A stretch of DNA of 47,254 nucleotides from Chalciporus piperatus. Taxonomy: Eukaryota; Basidiomycota; Agaricomycetes; Boletales; Boletaceae. Of the stretch, positions 26,101-36,360 are shown piece by piece. The position numbers were made by a program, and so were the translations under genes. Location of the stretch: NCBI GenBank assembly GCA_038093975.1, contig JBBPTG010000186.1, positions 1 to 47,254 on the forward strand, in the 5' to 3' direction. The stretch's first letter is position 1; every line of letters starts with the position of its first letter. Under the pieces are notes generated by a model. The model was not told where the DNA came from, searched no databases, and saw only the letters and a list, made by a program, of their open reading frames with translations.

Positions 26101-28938
26101 ATGTCCTCCGCTCTCAAGGAAATCGCCCGCCTTAACGGTACCAACTATACGCGTTGGGCCGAGGAAATGCAGGATTATATCCGCTCCCAAGGCTTGTGGC
26201 AGAAAGTCATGGTTCGCGCCAATGCGAACGACGCTTCTGCGTCCTTCGCCTTCTCCTCTTTCTCCAACACGCCGGTGCTCAGCCCGGCCTCCACCGTCTT
26301 CACTTCCCCCGTCGTCGACCCTCGTACCCTCGCACACACCACTGGCGCACATCAATACGGTCCTCCCGCCTTTCCCCACACCCAGAACGCCATATCCCTC
26401 GCGGACCGGCTGGGTGTTACACCTACCATCGAGACAGTCCGTACACTCGATCCCGTGGCTAATCGCCACATCGACTACGACACCCCCGTCTCTCTCCCGC
26501 GCTCGCCCTTCTACAAGAAGGATGGCGCATCTATGTCCTTCCCGGTCAATGACCACAGGACGCTCCAGAACCAGCTAGGTGCGGCCTATTTCGGCCCCTC
26601 TGGTTTCTCCCGAATTCACGAGACCCCCTCCCGCTCTCTACTAGAGCGCCTGGAGGAAACGATCGAAGACGCGGAAATGGAGATCGCGTCCATCATGCCC
26701 CTTGACGAGGAGTATGAGGCGGAGGGCGAAGACACCGTCTCCTTAGGGGACGAAGCACCTGACGAGTTTATCTCGCAGTACTTCGACTTTGGGGCCGCTG
26801 ACGTTTGGCAAGTCCCTTTCCCGCTCTTTCTCTACACAGACACTGATGTGCGGCCTTCGCCACAGAAAAATGCATATTATTGTAACATGTCTGATGTAGT
26901 AGATAGAAATAAATCTACTGCTACCCCGTTCTCACTGTGTGACAACTGTAAGAAGAACGATAAGGGCAAGCAAAAGAGCGACGTGTATGATACACCAGCA
27001 GACCTTTGGCTGCTAGATTCAGGAGCTTCGGCTCATTTCACAAATAATATCAACGATTTCGCGGAGTACAACGCTTTCACCAAGCCTGAGTACTCACAGA
27101 CAGCGAACGGTCGTGCGCCAATTCTTGGCATCGGCACAGTTATTGTGGAGTTCAATGGAAACACCGTGCGGTTATCGCCGACCATATACATGCCCACATG
27201 TAACATTAAGCTTATTTCGATGGGTACATTACTCAAAGATCAGTGTCTTACACTGAAAGCTGTTCCGAATGGTATCGAATTTCAAGATACCTGCATTAAA
27301 AAGACCATACTATCGTTTCACTCACATGGTCGTGATACCATGTACTGGATCAAAGCACCAACCGTCAAACCACATGCCAAGCCTATTAGCATGGCCGCTG
27401 TGGACTACGACTTGCTACATCGCCGCCTCGGTCATCCCTCGCGTGACGTGCTAAAAGCCGCACGCAAACATCTTAAAGATTTCCCGGACGTTGAAATTCC
27501 GTCCCATCCTCCCATTTGTCCCGGTTGCGAACTCGGGAAACAGCCTAACAGGATGTTTCCTCATACTGAGATGCGCGCAAGCGCTCCATTTGAGTTGATT
27601 CACTCTGATCTCAAGTCGTTCGAGATAGAATCGTACCATAAGTTTAAATACGCGGTCGTATTCTACGATGATTTCACATCGATGTCCTGGCTCGCTCTTA
27701 TCCGCACCAAGGACCAGACCCTTAAAATGGTCAAACAATTTATTGCTTTCGTCCGCACACAGTACAACGCCAAAGTAAAGGCTTGGAAATCCGATGCCGG
27801 AGGCGAATATACCTCCAAGGCATTCACGGAATACATGCGCGATGAAGGCATCCGTATTCAACAGTCCACCCCATACGCACATCAGCAGAACGGGCGTGCG
27901 GAACGCTTAATCCGCACATTAATGGACAAAGCACAGGCGATGCGGTTACACGCTTGCCTACCCGATTCTTACTGGGAATTCGCTTTAACGCATGCATCCC
28001 ACGTGTACAATCGTACACCAATGGCTAGGTTGAACTGGAAGACTCCTATGGAGAAACTTACAGGGGAACAATCCTCCGTCTCCCACCTAAGAGTATTCGG
28101 ATGTGGTGCATACGTGCATCTTCCCGATGAAACAAGGAAAGGGAAACTACAACCTAAGTCACAATTGATGATTTATCTCGGTGTTGCCCCTGGTAGTGAG
28201 TGCAACTACATTTTTATGCGCCCCAACAACTCCATGCACACATCTGCACATGCCATCTTTGATGAGCATTTGTTTCCTAAGTGTTCCGGTGCACGCCCTC
28301 ACAGGCCCGTAAGTCACCCACCCACTGAAACACATCGACACACCGATGATGAAAACGAGTCTTCGGACTCTGACTCCTCTGACGATCAGTCTGATGCGGC
28401 TAGACCCGCCCCTGATCCCCAGCCAGCACCAGCACGCCCGGAAACCCCACCGGCACCTGCGCCTGCACCTCCTGTCACACCGCCATCTGCTCGTCCACCA
28501 GCTGGACCACCTCCCGCTCCACCTCGCCGATCTCAACGTGAACGCCGACCCCCTACTCGTCCTGGGAACGTCTATGGCGAAGATCGTCATCCTTTACAAC
28601 AGATTAAGGACATTGAGAAGAGATCTCGATGGGAAAAGCTAATCGGACACGGCGAATCATCACGAGAACCGCAGCGTGAACAACCGATCCCAAGTTCCAT
28701 GCCCGACTCTACTCCTTCGGAAGACGAGATCGAACGCATAACCAGGGAAGGGGGAGAGGCATTGATTAACTATCTTTGCTCTCGTGCTTATATTCCGGAT
28801 GAAATGAGTAATCCCAACTATCGCGAATGGAAATTCCGTGATATACTCAAACTTCCTGCCAAGGAACAAAACTCTGGCGACAAGCCTGCGAAACAGAGCT
28901 TCAGATGCTCAAAGATCGCAAGGTTTACGAGATTGTAG
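26101..28938 (+). CDS. Copia Gag-protease-integrase, with atypical Gag
   Basis: An in-frame ATG lies 33 nt upstream at 26068; 26101 has the better context. The Gag-like start (LNGTNYTRWAEEMQDYIRSQ) is very short. It passes into about 230 S/P-rich and acidic residues with an internal duplication (DPRTL...GA...GP and DHRTL...GA...GP) and no CCHC knuckle. Next come protease LLDSGASAHFT (Asp codon at 27016), the integrase zinc motif HRRLGHPS...CPGCELGK, and integrase core residues in HSDLK, SDAGGEY and GRAERLIRT. A D/S-rich and proline-rich tail follows. The frame ends at 28938 after an apparent 1-nt loss near 28868-28871, so RT is in the next frame. Confidence 0.85.
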   Translation: MSSALKEIARLNGTNYTRWAEEMQDYIRSQGLWQKVMVRANANDASASFAFSSFSNTPVLSPASTVFTSPVVDPRTLAHTTGAHQYGPPAFPHTQNAISLADRLGVTPTIETVRTLDPVANRHIDYDTPVSLPRSPFYKKDGASMSFPVNDHRTLQNQLGAAYFGPSGFSRIHETPSRSLLERLEETIEDAEMEIASIMPLDEEYEAEGEDTVSLGDEAPDEFISQYFDFGAADVWQVPFPLFLYTDTDVRPSPQKNAYYCNMSDVVDRNKSTATPFSLCDNCKKNDKGKQKSDVYDTPADLWLLDSGASAHFTNNINDFAEYNAFTKPEYSQTANGRAPILGIGTVIVEFNGNTVRLSPTIYMPTCNIKLISMGTLLKDQCLTLKAVPNGIEFQDTCIKKTILSFHSHGRDTMYWIKAPTVKPHAKPISMAAVDYDLLHRRLGHPSRDVLKAARKHLKDFPDVEIPSHPPICPGCELGKQPNRMFPHTEMRASAPFELIHSDLKSFEIESYHKFKYAVVFYDDFTSMSWLALIRTKDQTLKMVKQFIAFVRTQYNAKVKAWKSDAGGEYTSKAFTEYMRDEGIRIQQSTPYAHQQNGRAERLIRTLMDKAQAMRLHACLPDSYWEFALTHASHVYNRTPMARLNWKTPMEKLTGEQSSVSHLRVFGCGAYVHLPDETRKGKLQPKSQLMIYLGVAPGSECNYIFMRPNNSMHTSAHAIFDEHLFPKCSGARPHRPVSHPPTETHRHTDDENESSDSDSSDDQSDAARPAPDPQPAPARPETPPAPAPAPPVTPPSARPPAGPPPAPPRRSQRERRPPTRPGNVYGEDRHPLQQIKDIEKRSRWEKLIGHGESSREPQREQPIPSSMPDSTPSEDEIERITREGGEALINYLCSRAYIPDEMSNPNYREWKFRDILKLPAKEQNSGDKPAKQSFRCSKIARFTRL

Positions 28939-30359
28939 AACGACCAGCTGATCGTAAGATCATTAAAAATCGCTGGGTATTCGACGTCAAGTCTGACGGT
29001 CGTAAACGCGCTCGCCTAGTAGCCAAAGGCTTCTCACAGGTTGAAGGCGTAGACTACGATCAGATCTTCTCCCCAGTTGTACGATACGAAACGGTGCGGT
29101 GTATGCTCGCCCTTTCTACACTTGAGAACTGGTACATCACCGGTCTCGACGTACGATCTGCCTATCTATACGGCAAACTGGAAGAGGAACTCTACATGGA
29201 GTTTCCTGAGGGTTTTACGCCACCCGAACAAAAAGGCAAAGTCCTAAGACTACTACGTGCTATATATGGCCTCAAACAAGCAGGATTATCCTGGTGGCGC
29301 ACGTTAGACAAGTCTATGGCTGAACTTGGCTTCACAAGGCTCAAGACTGACGCCGGCCTGTTCATATACCGCAATGGAAATGATATCGTCATTGCGATTG
29401 TCTACGTTGATGACGCCCTCTTCTGTGGACCTAACAAAGCTGTCGTAGACAAGCTAAAGGCCACATTCATGAAGACATGGGAATGTCGAGACCTCGGGGA
29501 ACCTAAAGAGTTCCTTGGGATGAATCTTCGTCGAGAAGGCAGAAAGCTGCACATTGATCAGTGCAAATACCTCGACAAGGTGCTTGAACGCTTCGGCATG
29601 ACGAATGCTAAAGCTGCACCCACTCCACTTCCTCAGGGTTATTACCCAGAGAAGAATGTTGCCCCCGTTAACTTCGAATTGCGGACGCGCTTTCAAACGG
29701 TGATAGGCTCGTTATTATACTTGATGTTAGGCACACGCCCAGACATCGCCTACGCAGTTACCCAACTGGCAAGGCAATCCGCCAATCCTACTAAGGAGCA
29801 CTTGGATAGGGCTCTGTACGTATGTCGATACCTTGTCGGTACTCGACAATACTCCCTTACCTTCAATGGTGCATCTGGCAATGGCATTTATGCCTGTACC
29901 GACTCTGATTGGGGCCAAGACCCCATCACAAGACACTCGCAGACAGGGTTTTTCCTGAAACTCGCGGACGGTGCTTTCCTTTGGAATTCACACTTGCAGA
30001 GCTCTACCGCCCTCAACTCTACAGAAGCTGAGTATATGGCATTGAGTGATTGCACACGACAAGTATCCTGGATACACCACATGTTCTCAGAACTAGGTTA
30101 TAAGCTAAAAGCTATACCGGTCTGTGGTGACAACCAAGGATCACTATTTATGGGTGAAAATCCCGTTAACGAGAAGCGTAATAAACATATTCCACTACGG
30201 TACTTCTTTATACGTGACGCCGTAATGAAGTGGAAAGAAGTAGAGCTCTTCTACATCCCTGGAACTGACAATCCAGCGGATATGTTGACAAAGAACCTCG
30301 GACATGTCAAGTTCGAGAAGTTCCGCTCCGAACTCGGTCTGGTATTCTACACCAGTTGA
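28905..30359 (+). CDS. Copia reverse transcriptase and RNase H
   Basis: Reading in this frame is already protein-like from about 28872 (LWRQACETELQMLKDRK), so the 28905 ATG is internal. RT motifs are NRWVFDVKSDG, ARLVAKGFSQ, DVRSAYLYG, AIYGLKQAG and YVDD (codons from 29403). RNase H follows with DSDWGQD, STEAEYMAL, DNQGSL and HIPLRYFFIRD. The end, LTKNLGHVKFEKFRSELGL, is typical. No stops are seen. It must be joined to the upstream ORF by a -1 shift or was so before a 1-nt deletion; as it stands the element is probably non-autonomous. Confidence 0.88.
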   Translation: MLKDRKVYEIVERPADRKIIKNRWVFDVKSDGRKRARLVAKGFSQVEGVDYDQIFSPVVRYETVRCMLALSTLENWYITGLDVRSAYLYGKLEEELYMEFPEGFTPPEQKGKVLRLLRAIYGLKQAGLSWWRTLDKSMAELGFTRLKTDAGLFIYRNGNDIVIAIVYVDDALFCGPNKAVVDKLKATFMKTWECRDLGEPKEFLGMNLRREGRKLHIDQCKYLDKVLERFGMTNAKAAPTPLPQGYYPEKNVAPVNFELRTRFQTVIGSLLYLMLGTRPDIAYAVTQLARQSANPTKEHLDRALYVCRYLVGTRQYSLTFNGASGNGIYACTDSDWGQDPITRHSQTGFFLKLADGAFLWNSHLQSSTALNSTEAEYMALSDCTRQVSWIHHMFSELGYKLKAIPVCGDNQGSLFMGENPVNEKRNKHIPLRYFFIRDAVMKWKEVELFYIPGTDNPADMLTKNLGHVKFEKFRSELGLVFYTS

Positions 30360-30430
30360 TCTCGCTGATACTTATCATGCGGAAGTCCTCATTTATGCTT
30401 ACGTGTCCCCGTACACTTAGCAAGGGGGAG

Positions 30431-30615
30431 TGTTGAACGTAGCGTACATTCTTAGTATAGAAGGTAGTTACCACGCTTGTTCTATATCACATTCGGACTC
30501 AGTCGATCTGAGTTCTAATACAACTTGACTTGTAACCACAACGTTCGAAGTTACTCACCAACCTCACCGCTAGGTAAGTCACCAGATGTAGTTCCTCACT
30601 GGAACCCTCTCAACA
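30431..30615 (+). repeat. Copia 3' LTR (185 bp)
   Basis: TGTTGAACG to CTCTCAACA, followed directly by Gypsy B leader sequence with no target duplication. Confidence 0.92.
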
Positions 30616-31345
30616 ACAGCTGAGGAAAATTCGTGGGAGAGGTGAAGGGTTTCTTCTTGTTCCTCTTGGGTGGTGATTGGTTCGTCGTAAAGATCCGAGG
30701 TGTCGTAGGGGTTAGAGGGGTCTTCCTCTTCAGGTGAGCCCGAGTCGGAAGATTCGGGGTTCTGTGAATTAATGGTCTCTCGTGGGGGGCCCCAGCGAGA
30801 GGTGTCGAGGCGAGGTCGTTGGGAAATGGTGGAGGTCTACAGCGAAGGTAGCCTTTCAGGGGTAACTTAGACCTTTTGTTACGCTTGTACCAGGTAGGTC
30901 AAAGCGTAGACACAAAAGCTTAGTCAAAGACAAAGGTTTCAAGGTAGCCTAACGATGGGATGTCCACGTTAAGGCCTAGCGTCCGTTCAAGAGTGGGACG
31001 GTGACTCTCAGAGGGTTCAAGGAAGCGAGGAATGACCAAGCTAGATTGCGTAGGTCTAAGTTAGGGTTACAGGAGGAAACTCGAGGGTTTATATAAGTGA
31101 AGAGACGAGTTAAGGGCAGGCATAGAACAAGTCAGAATACGTAAGAACAAGTCATGACGAATAGGAATGAGTCATGCTCAATAAGCATACAAGTCAGCGA
31201 TGACGAAGCGTGGAAGGTGAAAGAACATTAAGGAATGTTCGCTGACTAAAGCAAGGTAAGAAATGAGAGGCCTAGGCAGGACTCGAACCAGCGACTAGGA
31301 CTTAGTACAAGGTAACAAAGAAAGAAAGAATGAGTGATCGTAACA
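30616..31345 (-). mobile_element. Gypsy B 5' LTR plus leader fragment
   Basis: Read on the minus strand, an LTR (31345 to 30877, 469 bp, TGTTACGATCAC...GCGTAACA) is followed by the leader to 30616, where the Copia LTR cuts it. The leader keeps ORF0 open from after a TAG near 30860 (SPEEEDPSNPYDTSDLYDEP) without any ATG. The LTR differs from that at 36361-36829 by about 11 positions, but from that at 43067-43534 by about 40. The right flank is the DUF6532-like gene. Confidence 0.88.
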
Positions 31346-31699
31346 CAGTGTCTCGTCACTGCCGCACTCATTGTACGCCATCTGCACCGTCGTCGCAAGT
31401 GGGTACCTGCGCTGCTTGTTCGCGCCTCATCGTCATTGCTGCTAGTCAGCTCACCATCGTCCTCATCGCTGAAGATAACTCGGTCAGCAAATCCAACGTC
31501 ATCGTCGTTGTCGTTGTCGAGCTTGCAAGTCAGCTCATCATTGACAACATCGTCGAGCCTGCCAGTCAGCTCGTCACCATCGTTCACGTACATGCTCATC
31601 GAGATCGAGCTCATCGTTGCTGCTATCGCAACAGTACGTCATCACCGTGTTACAACCTTAGCAGAGTGCTTACCTCTGTCATCTATTGCGCTGTCGTCG

Positions 31700-33127
31700 C
31701 GCTCACCGTCCCAAGGTGAGGGCCAGGAGGAGCAGGAACAAGGCGAGATAGAGGGTGGCGAAGATAATGTTACGGGCAATGAGATATTTTTTTCTTTGAT
31801 TCTATCTATCCAACGCTAATATTACTATCTAAATTATGCAGATCTAAGTCGGGCCTAAGCAAGATGAAGAAAAAAAGAAAATCCCTGCATCTGACTCAAC
31901 CAGCAAGCGGCAGGGAGGCAAGGTCACGCTGTCTGCCTTCTCCACACCCCGATCTGCACGTATTGCCAAGCATGGACATTCGATGGTACGCCAATATATC
32001 TCGCTCACCAATGCCTTCCCTCTTCCTGGGGAAAAAGAAGAGCTCTGTTGGAAGAGCCTGGTCGAGGTTGGCAAGAATAACAAGGCTCTCCGCACCTTCC
32101 TTGATGGCCTAGAAGATGAAAACAGGAAAAAGGACCTTATTGACTACGTAAGTAACGCAGTCTTTACATATCTCATACTCACCAATTCCGATCGTAGGCC
32201 TGGGGTGGGGTCACCCAGCTGCGAGGGGAGCTGGTTGCCAAGGCTCGCCTAGCTGTTCCTCACGCATATGGTCTGCCCGGAGGACTCAAGGGAGACAACC
32301 TGGTCTCCGCAGTCAGGTGGTTGGTGGATGGAAGGAAGATGCTGCACAGCGGCATTGACCTCAAGGTAAGTACCCATTTCACCTCCAGCATACTATCATC
32401 ACTGAACTCCTGCATAGGAACATACCTGCGATGAGGATGGGCCTTGGGCCCATCCCATCCTCACACAACTCATCAAGGCACAATGGTGGGGCCAGAGAGG
32501 AGAGGGAACAAGGTTGGGAAACTTACCCTCCAACCCGTACCTTGATGCTCCCATTGGCCAACTAGCCCTGGTGGCAACAGCGGTAAGTTCAATCTCTACT
32601 AGTATGACCCTTTACTTGCTGACACTCTCTTCTTTCAACCTCAGATCAACTGCGTCCTCACCGGCGTAGGTACTGGCACCGCCCCGGAGTTCAACAACTC
32701 GCTTTTCAGATCCAAGTCAGATTTTTGTTCTCACCGCCACCACCGCTCATTTTTTTAAATAGATTCCAGGACTACATCAAAATGCTCAAGGTCTTCGAGG
32801 AAAAGTCGCCCACATACCTCAAGATGATTCAGAGGCAGATTCAAGAGGACACTGGGTATGTTTTGCTACATTCTGCATTCACATGTCTGACACATTTTTA
32901 TTTCTAGCGTTCAGGCTGTGGCCTCTTCCACGTATTCATTTGATTTTGCTAATCTAGAAGCCAAGGCGAAGCCTGCTTTCCCCCGTTCCCATTTGTCTCC
33001 ACATTGTTTTTTCATGAAATATATTGATTGTTTTATCTATTTATCATTGAGCGACCATGAGCGTACCAAGAGTGAAAAATGGCATCAAAAGGAAAAGTCC
33101 CAAAATAATTTTGACTTTTCCATGTAG
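31700..33127 (+). CDS. DUF6532-like protein, 5' end missing or unclear
   Basis: Clear exons are about 31861-32147, 32198-32365, 32418-32582, 32645-32715, 32763-32855 and 32908-33127, with 47-62 nt introns and GTAAGT-type donors. The protein runs through PRSARIAKHGHSMVRQYISL, AKARLAVPHAYGLPGG, HPILTQLIKAQWWG, LALVATAINCVLTGVGTG and QDYIKMLKVFEEKSPTYLK. That order matches, from memory, the agaricomycete DUF6532 domain of unknown function. The N-terminal exon is uncertain: an acidic stretch (EEQEQGEIEGGED) near 31740 may belong to it, and the Gypsy B LTR ending at 31345 probably removed the true start. No disabling change is seen in the core. Confidence 0.6.
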
Positions 33128-33186
33128 TGCCATTTGTGCACATGTAGCAATCTATTGCTATGGTAAAGTAGGCCTGCTTAGAGGCT

Positions 33187-33246
33187 TGTTATATGTGCTA
33201 TATGGTGCTATATGTATGCTATATGGCGCTATATGATGCTATATTA
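33187..33246. repeat. Short GCTATATG repeat in an AT-rich spacer
   Basis: Five or six GCTATATG units follow one another at 10-13 bp steps in a 60-bp stretch. The surrounding 33128-33400 is AT-rich and non-coding. Confidence 0.6.
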
Positions 33247-33249
33247 AGG

Positions 33250-34404
33250 GGGACTTTTGCCTTTGTGCCATAGGGGCCGTAGAGCACCTATAGTGAATTA
33301 TATCATCAAATATCTATATATAGCTACATATGGTACCAAATGGCATAGGAGATTTTTCCTGATGTTCTGAGGAGTTTTTCCAAGATCTGTTTGAATTTTG
33401 CACATATACTACTCTCGAACTTCTATCTTCGAGCAGTAGCAAAAACTATTGTAATACAGGATACTATTTTTTATTGTTTTCTATTTTTGTACCTCGGTGG
33501 TGCTGCTGGCTTACGTTTCCTACGTATGACTCAGCCAAGGGGGCGGCGACGCGCTTTTCCCTTGTCGTCCTTCGCAATTGGGCACGACCCCAACTCGATC
33601 TTTGAACAAAATACTATAGTACTGAGGGTAACAGAAACGGGGCACTAAATGCTGGCCCAATAGAAGTGAAATGCCAGAAGGCGAATGTGTGACGTTACGG
33701 GTGATCACACGAACCCGAGTTGTGTCTACAGTCAGAGGGCTAGCACGTGAGCGGACCCCAAGACGTTTCGAACAATCAAAGAACCCCTAGTGCACTATGG
33801 GGAGCAGCAACATTATCCTTATTTATGACGGCGGACAGCCGTATATGCAACAGTGGACGGAGTGGTTTTCTCCTGCGTGTCACGTACACAAACGATGCTT
33901 ATAGACCCACTCTTTAGCCCTAGAGTCCAGTCGGTGTTTTCAAGTCTAATCCAAGTGTTATGATTGCTCACAACACACCGGGGACTTTAGGCAACACTAA
34001 GCCTATGCGAAGGATATGCTGAGTACTAAAGCTTAATGACGGTGAAGTCACAAATGGATTAGACTGGGGTCTGTGATAAGTACAGGGCTACTTATATACT
34101 ATTGAGAAGTGCGCACAGACCAACAGCCGAATAAGGAAAACACAAAGGGAAAGATAGATAAGGTAAATGGTACGATGATAAGAAAAGGTACCCGGCACGG
34201 ATTAGGGTCTAGGCCATGATATCATTGCTGACTCATCTAAGTCTGGACCTTTGTCATGTGACCTGATTATGTAATAGATTATGTAATGCTACAGGGACTA
34301 CCGGAGCGGATAAAGATGAATCCGGCTTGACCCCTAAGCTGTAGACAAAGTCCAGAGTTCGAATACCGTTGTAGGCAAAAGTTTGAAAAGTTATTAAATA
34401 CTAT
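33250..34404. other. About 1.1 kb without a recognised gene
   Basis: No gene is supported. Part of it (33700-34380), with a TTATATAC-like box near 34090 and promoter-like sequence, could be an old LTR or leader belonging to the Gypsy C remnant that starts near 34405. I cannot find a partner copy in the window. Confidence 0.3.
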
Positions 34405-35560
34405 AACAGACTGTAATGCCCCCGCGACATTTCAATGTCTGATGACAATACTGTTTTGAGACCACATAGGGCGCTTCGTATACGCCTACCTGGACGATAT
34501 ATTCGATATTCGTTTATGGCAATAGTTTGGAGGACCATGAACGGCACCTCTGGATTGTATTCGAAATACTGGAAAAGGCAGACTTCTACCTTGAAAAAAA
34601 GAAGTGTGAGCTATATGCTGAGAAGCTCGACTGTCTAGGTCATGTGATAGACCAAAAAGGTGTACATGCCGACAGAGACAAGATGTCCCAAGTTCGTGAA
34701 TGGAAGAAACCAAAGTCACTTAACGAGGTCCAATGATTTGTTGGAATGGTAGATTACTTGGCACAATTCATGCCAGATGTACTGGTGTATACAACACCTA
34801 TGACTGGAATGCAAAGGAACGGACACCCATTCTAGTGGAGAGAAATCTATGACAAATGTTTCCAAACTATCAAAGATATGGCTTGCAGGTATCCGATCCC
34901 AAGGCCAATTGACCACCGAGAAGACGAGCCAATATGGCTCATATGTGATGCTTCACTGTACGGAGTGGGTGCGTTGTACGGGCAAGGACCCGATTGGAAG
35001 ACCTGCCGACCGGCAAGATTCATGTCCAAAAAGCTGAGCAATGCTCAACAAAACTACAGAACGTTCGAGCGAGAGACGCTCGCAATAATTGAGGCTTTGC
35101 TAAAGTGGGAGAATAAATTTCTTGGACTCAAGTTCACGATCATAATCAATCACAAAGCACTAGGCTACCTAAAAACCCAACATAAGCTGTCTAGTAGACA
35201 GGTGCGATCAATCAACTACATGTCCCGATTCGACACGGACATAGTCTATGCAAAAGGTTCAGTGAACCGAGTGGCGGACTGCTTGTCGCGCTATGATGAA
35301 ATGGAGGGAGAAGATGACACCTCCAGCAATAAAATCGACTGGGCCAATGCCGATGTACGGCCAGACCCAGATGGGGATGACCTACTACACGACTGATGGC
35401 AAGAACTAAAACTATCAGCAATGGAGCACCAGGACACTCCTCGAACGAGCAAACACCTAAAAGAAAGGCGGGAGAACCACATATTGGAGGCTCGAGAAAT
35501 GACCTCAGTCACGGAAAAGAGTATTGCAGACCCCAACCACAAGTGTGGAGGAGAACCCAA
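34405..35560 (+). pseudogene. Gypsy C remnant: RT and RNase H, decayed
   Basis: The fragment begins in RT at NAPATFQ, passes the AYLDDIF catalytic motif, and includes LYAEKLDCLGHVIDQKGVHA, the RNase H start ICDASLYGVGALYGQGPDWK, and ends after SVNRVADCLSRYDEME. The family differs from Gypsy A and B. It is dead: TGA before DHIGRF (expected Arg), Cys for Arg in FQCLM, a 7-bp tandem duplication ATATTCG at 34499-34512 shifting the frame, TGA in place of Arg (after LNEVQ, at 34734), TAG after NGHPF, and TGA at 35394-35396. Integrase is absent. Confidence 0.82.
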
Positions 35561-35633
35561 CAATTCTTGAATTGTCTGAGGTAGTCAGAACCTCTCCAAC
35601 ACAGTGTGACGGAGCACCAGGGCTCCTGGAAGC

Positions 35634-36360
35634 TGTTACGTGTGTGCCGGGTAGGCCCAAACATAGACCCGGTTGGAACAAGGAGAGTGCTTGCTGGGAT
35701 GTCCAGACAAGACTCAAGCGCTCACTCAAGAGTAGAGCGACGACTCAGGGATCCTAGGCAAGATCTAGCAACAAGAAATGGGTTGCATAGAGAGCTTGGA
35801 CACTAGGAAAGAGAGAGAGATAGCTAGGTAGGACACTAGGCTGGGTGACCGGGTAGGGTAGCCGGGTAGACCAAGGTTAGAGTGTCATAGCGCGAGAACC
35901 TGGGACTTAAGTACAATCCCAAAGATAATGACTAAGCAACCAGAAGGGCAAAGGAAGACTAAGGGTAAATGACGAACATCCGATGATCAGATGGAGGCAT
36001 AAGAGAGAATGACAAAGGAATGACAAAGAGAAAGGAAATGCCGACCGGATATGAGATAGGTCCGGAGAACACGAGGTGAACGAGTCAGAGAAAGGCCCAC
36101 GAGGTGGGACACGAGGCGGGACACGAGGTGGATGAGTCACTAGGGGGTCCACGAGGTGGAACACGAGGCGGGTGAGTCACTGGAGGGTCCACGAGGTGGG
36201 ACACGAGGCAGATGAGTCAAGGGCTAGAGCTGAGACCTGAGATCTGGGTGCAGATAAGGGATCGATGGAGTAGATCAAGTGTCTAGGTGATAGGAAGGAC
36301 TTGGGGAGTCAAGGAAGGACTCGGGAAGAGACGGAGACAAGGAAAAAGGATAGAGGCGGG
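35634..36360. repeat. LTR-like sequence related to the Gypsy B LTR, diverged
   Basis: It opens TGTTACGTGTGTGCCGGGTAGG, resembling the Gypsy B LTR end TGTTACGCTTGTACCGGGTAGG, and shares GGGATGTCCA and a TCAAGAGT motif further on. It is cut at 36360 by the next Gypsy B LTR. It may be an LTR of the Gypsy C element. It contains the minisatellite below. Confidence 0.4.
36086..36220. repeat. 40-bp minisatellite with a TGAGTCA in each unit
   Basis: Units of GGTCCACGAGGTGGRACACG followed by AGGCGGRTGAGTCACT recur every 40 bp. TGAGTCA starts at 36133, 36173 and 36213. A less regular CACGAGG run precedes them. Confidence 0.75.

Larger units (their letters stand above)
25628..30615 (+). mobile_element. 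Ty1/Copia element without matching flanks
   Basis: LTRs at 25628-25811 and 30431-30615 (TGTTG...CAACA) differ by four substitutions and one indel. The interior has a PBS, gag-pr-in and RT-RNase H. The polypurine tract CAAGGGGGAG (30421-30430) abuts the 3' LTR. The 5 bp before (ATGTT) and after (ACAGC) do not match. The left flank is LTR X and the right flank is Gypsy B leader, so the ends come from different insertions. Confidence 0.93.

Noticed and set aside
26095..26556. Minus-strand ORF of 153 codons opposite Copia Gag
   Set aside because: It is a by-product of the C-rich sense strand; no motif and no promoter.
31246..31614. Acidic minus-strand ORF
   Set aside because: It crosses the Gypsy B LTR edge and reads a low-complexity TCATCG-rich stretch; a chance frame.
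36086..36220. CRISPR-like array
   Set aside because: Units are head-to-tail without unique spacers, and the genome is eukaryotic; it is a minisatellite.
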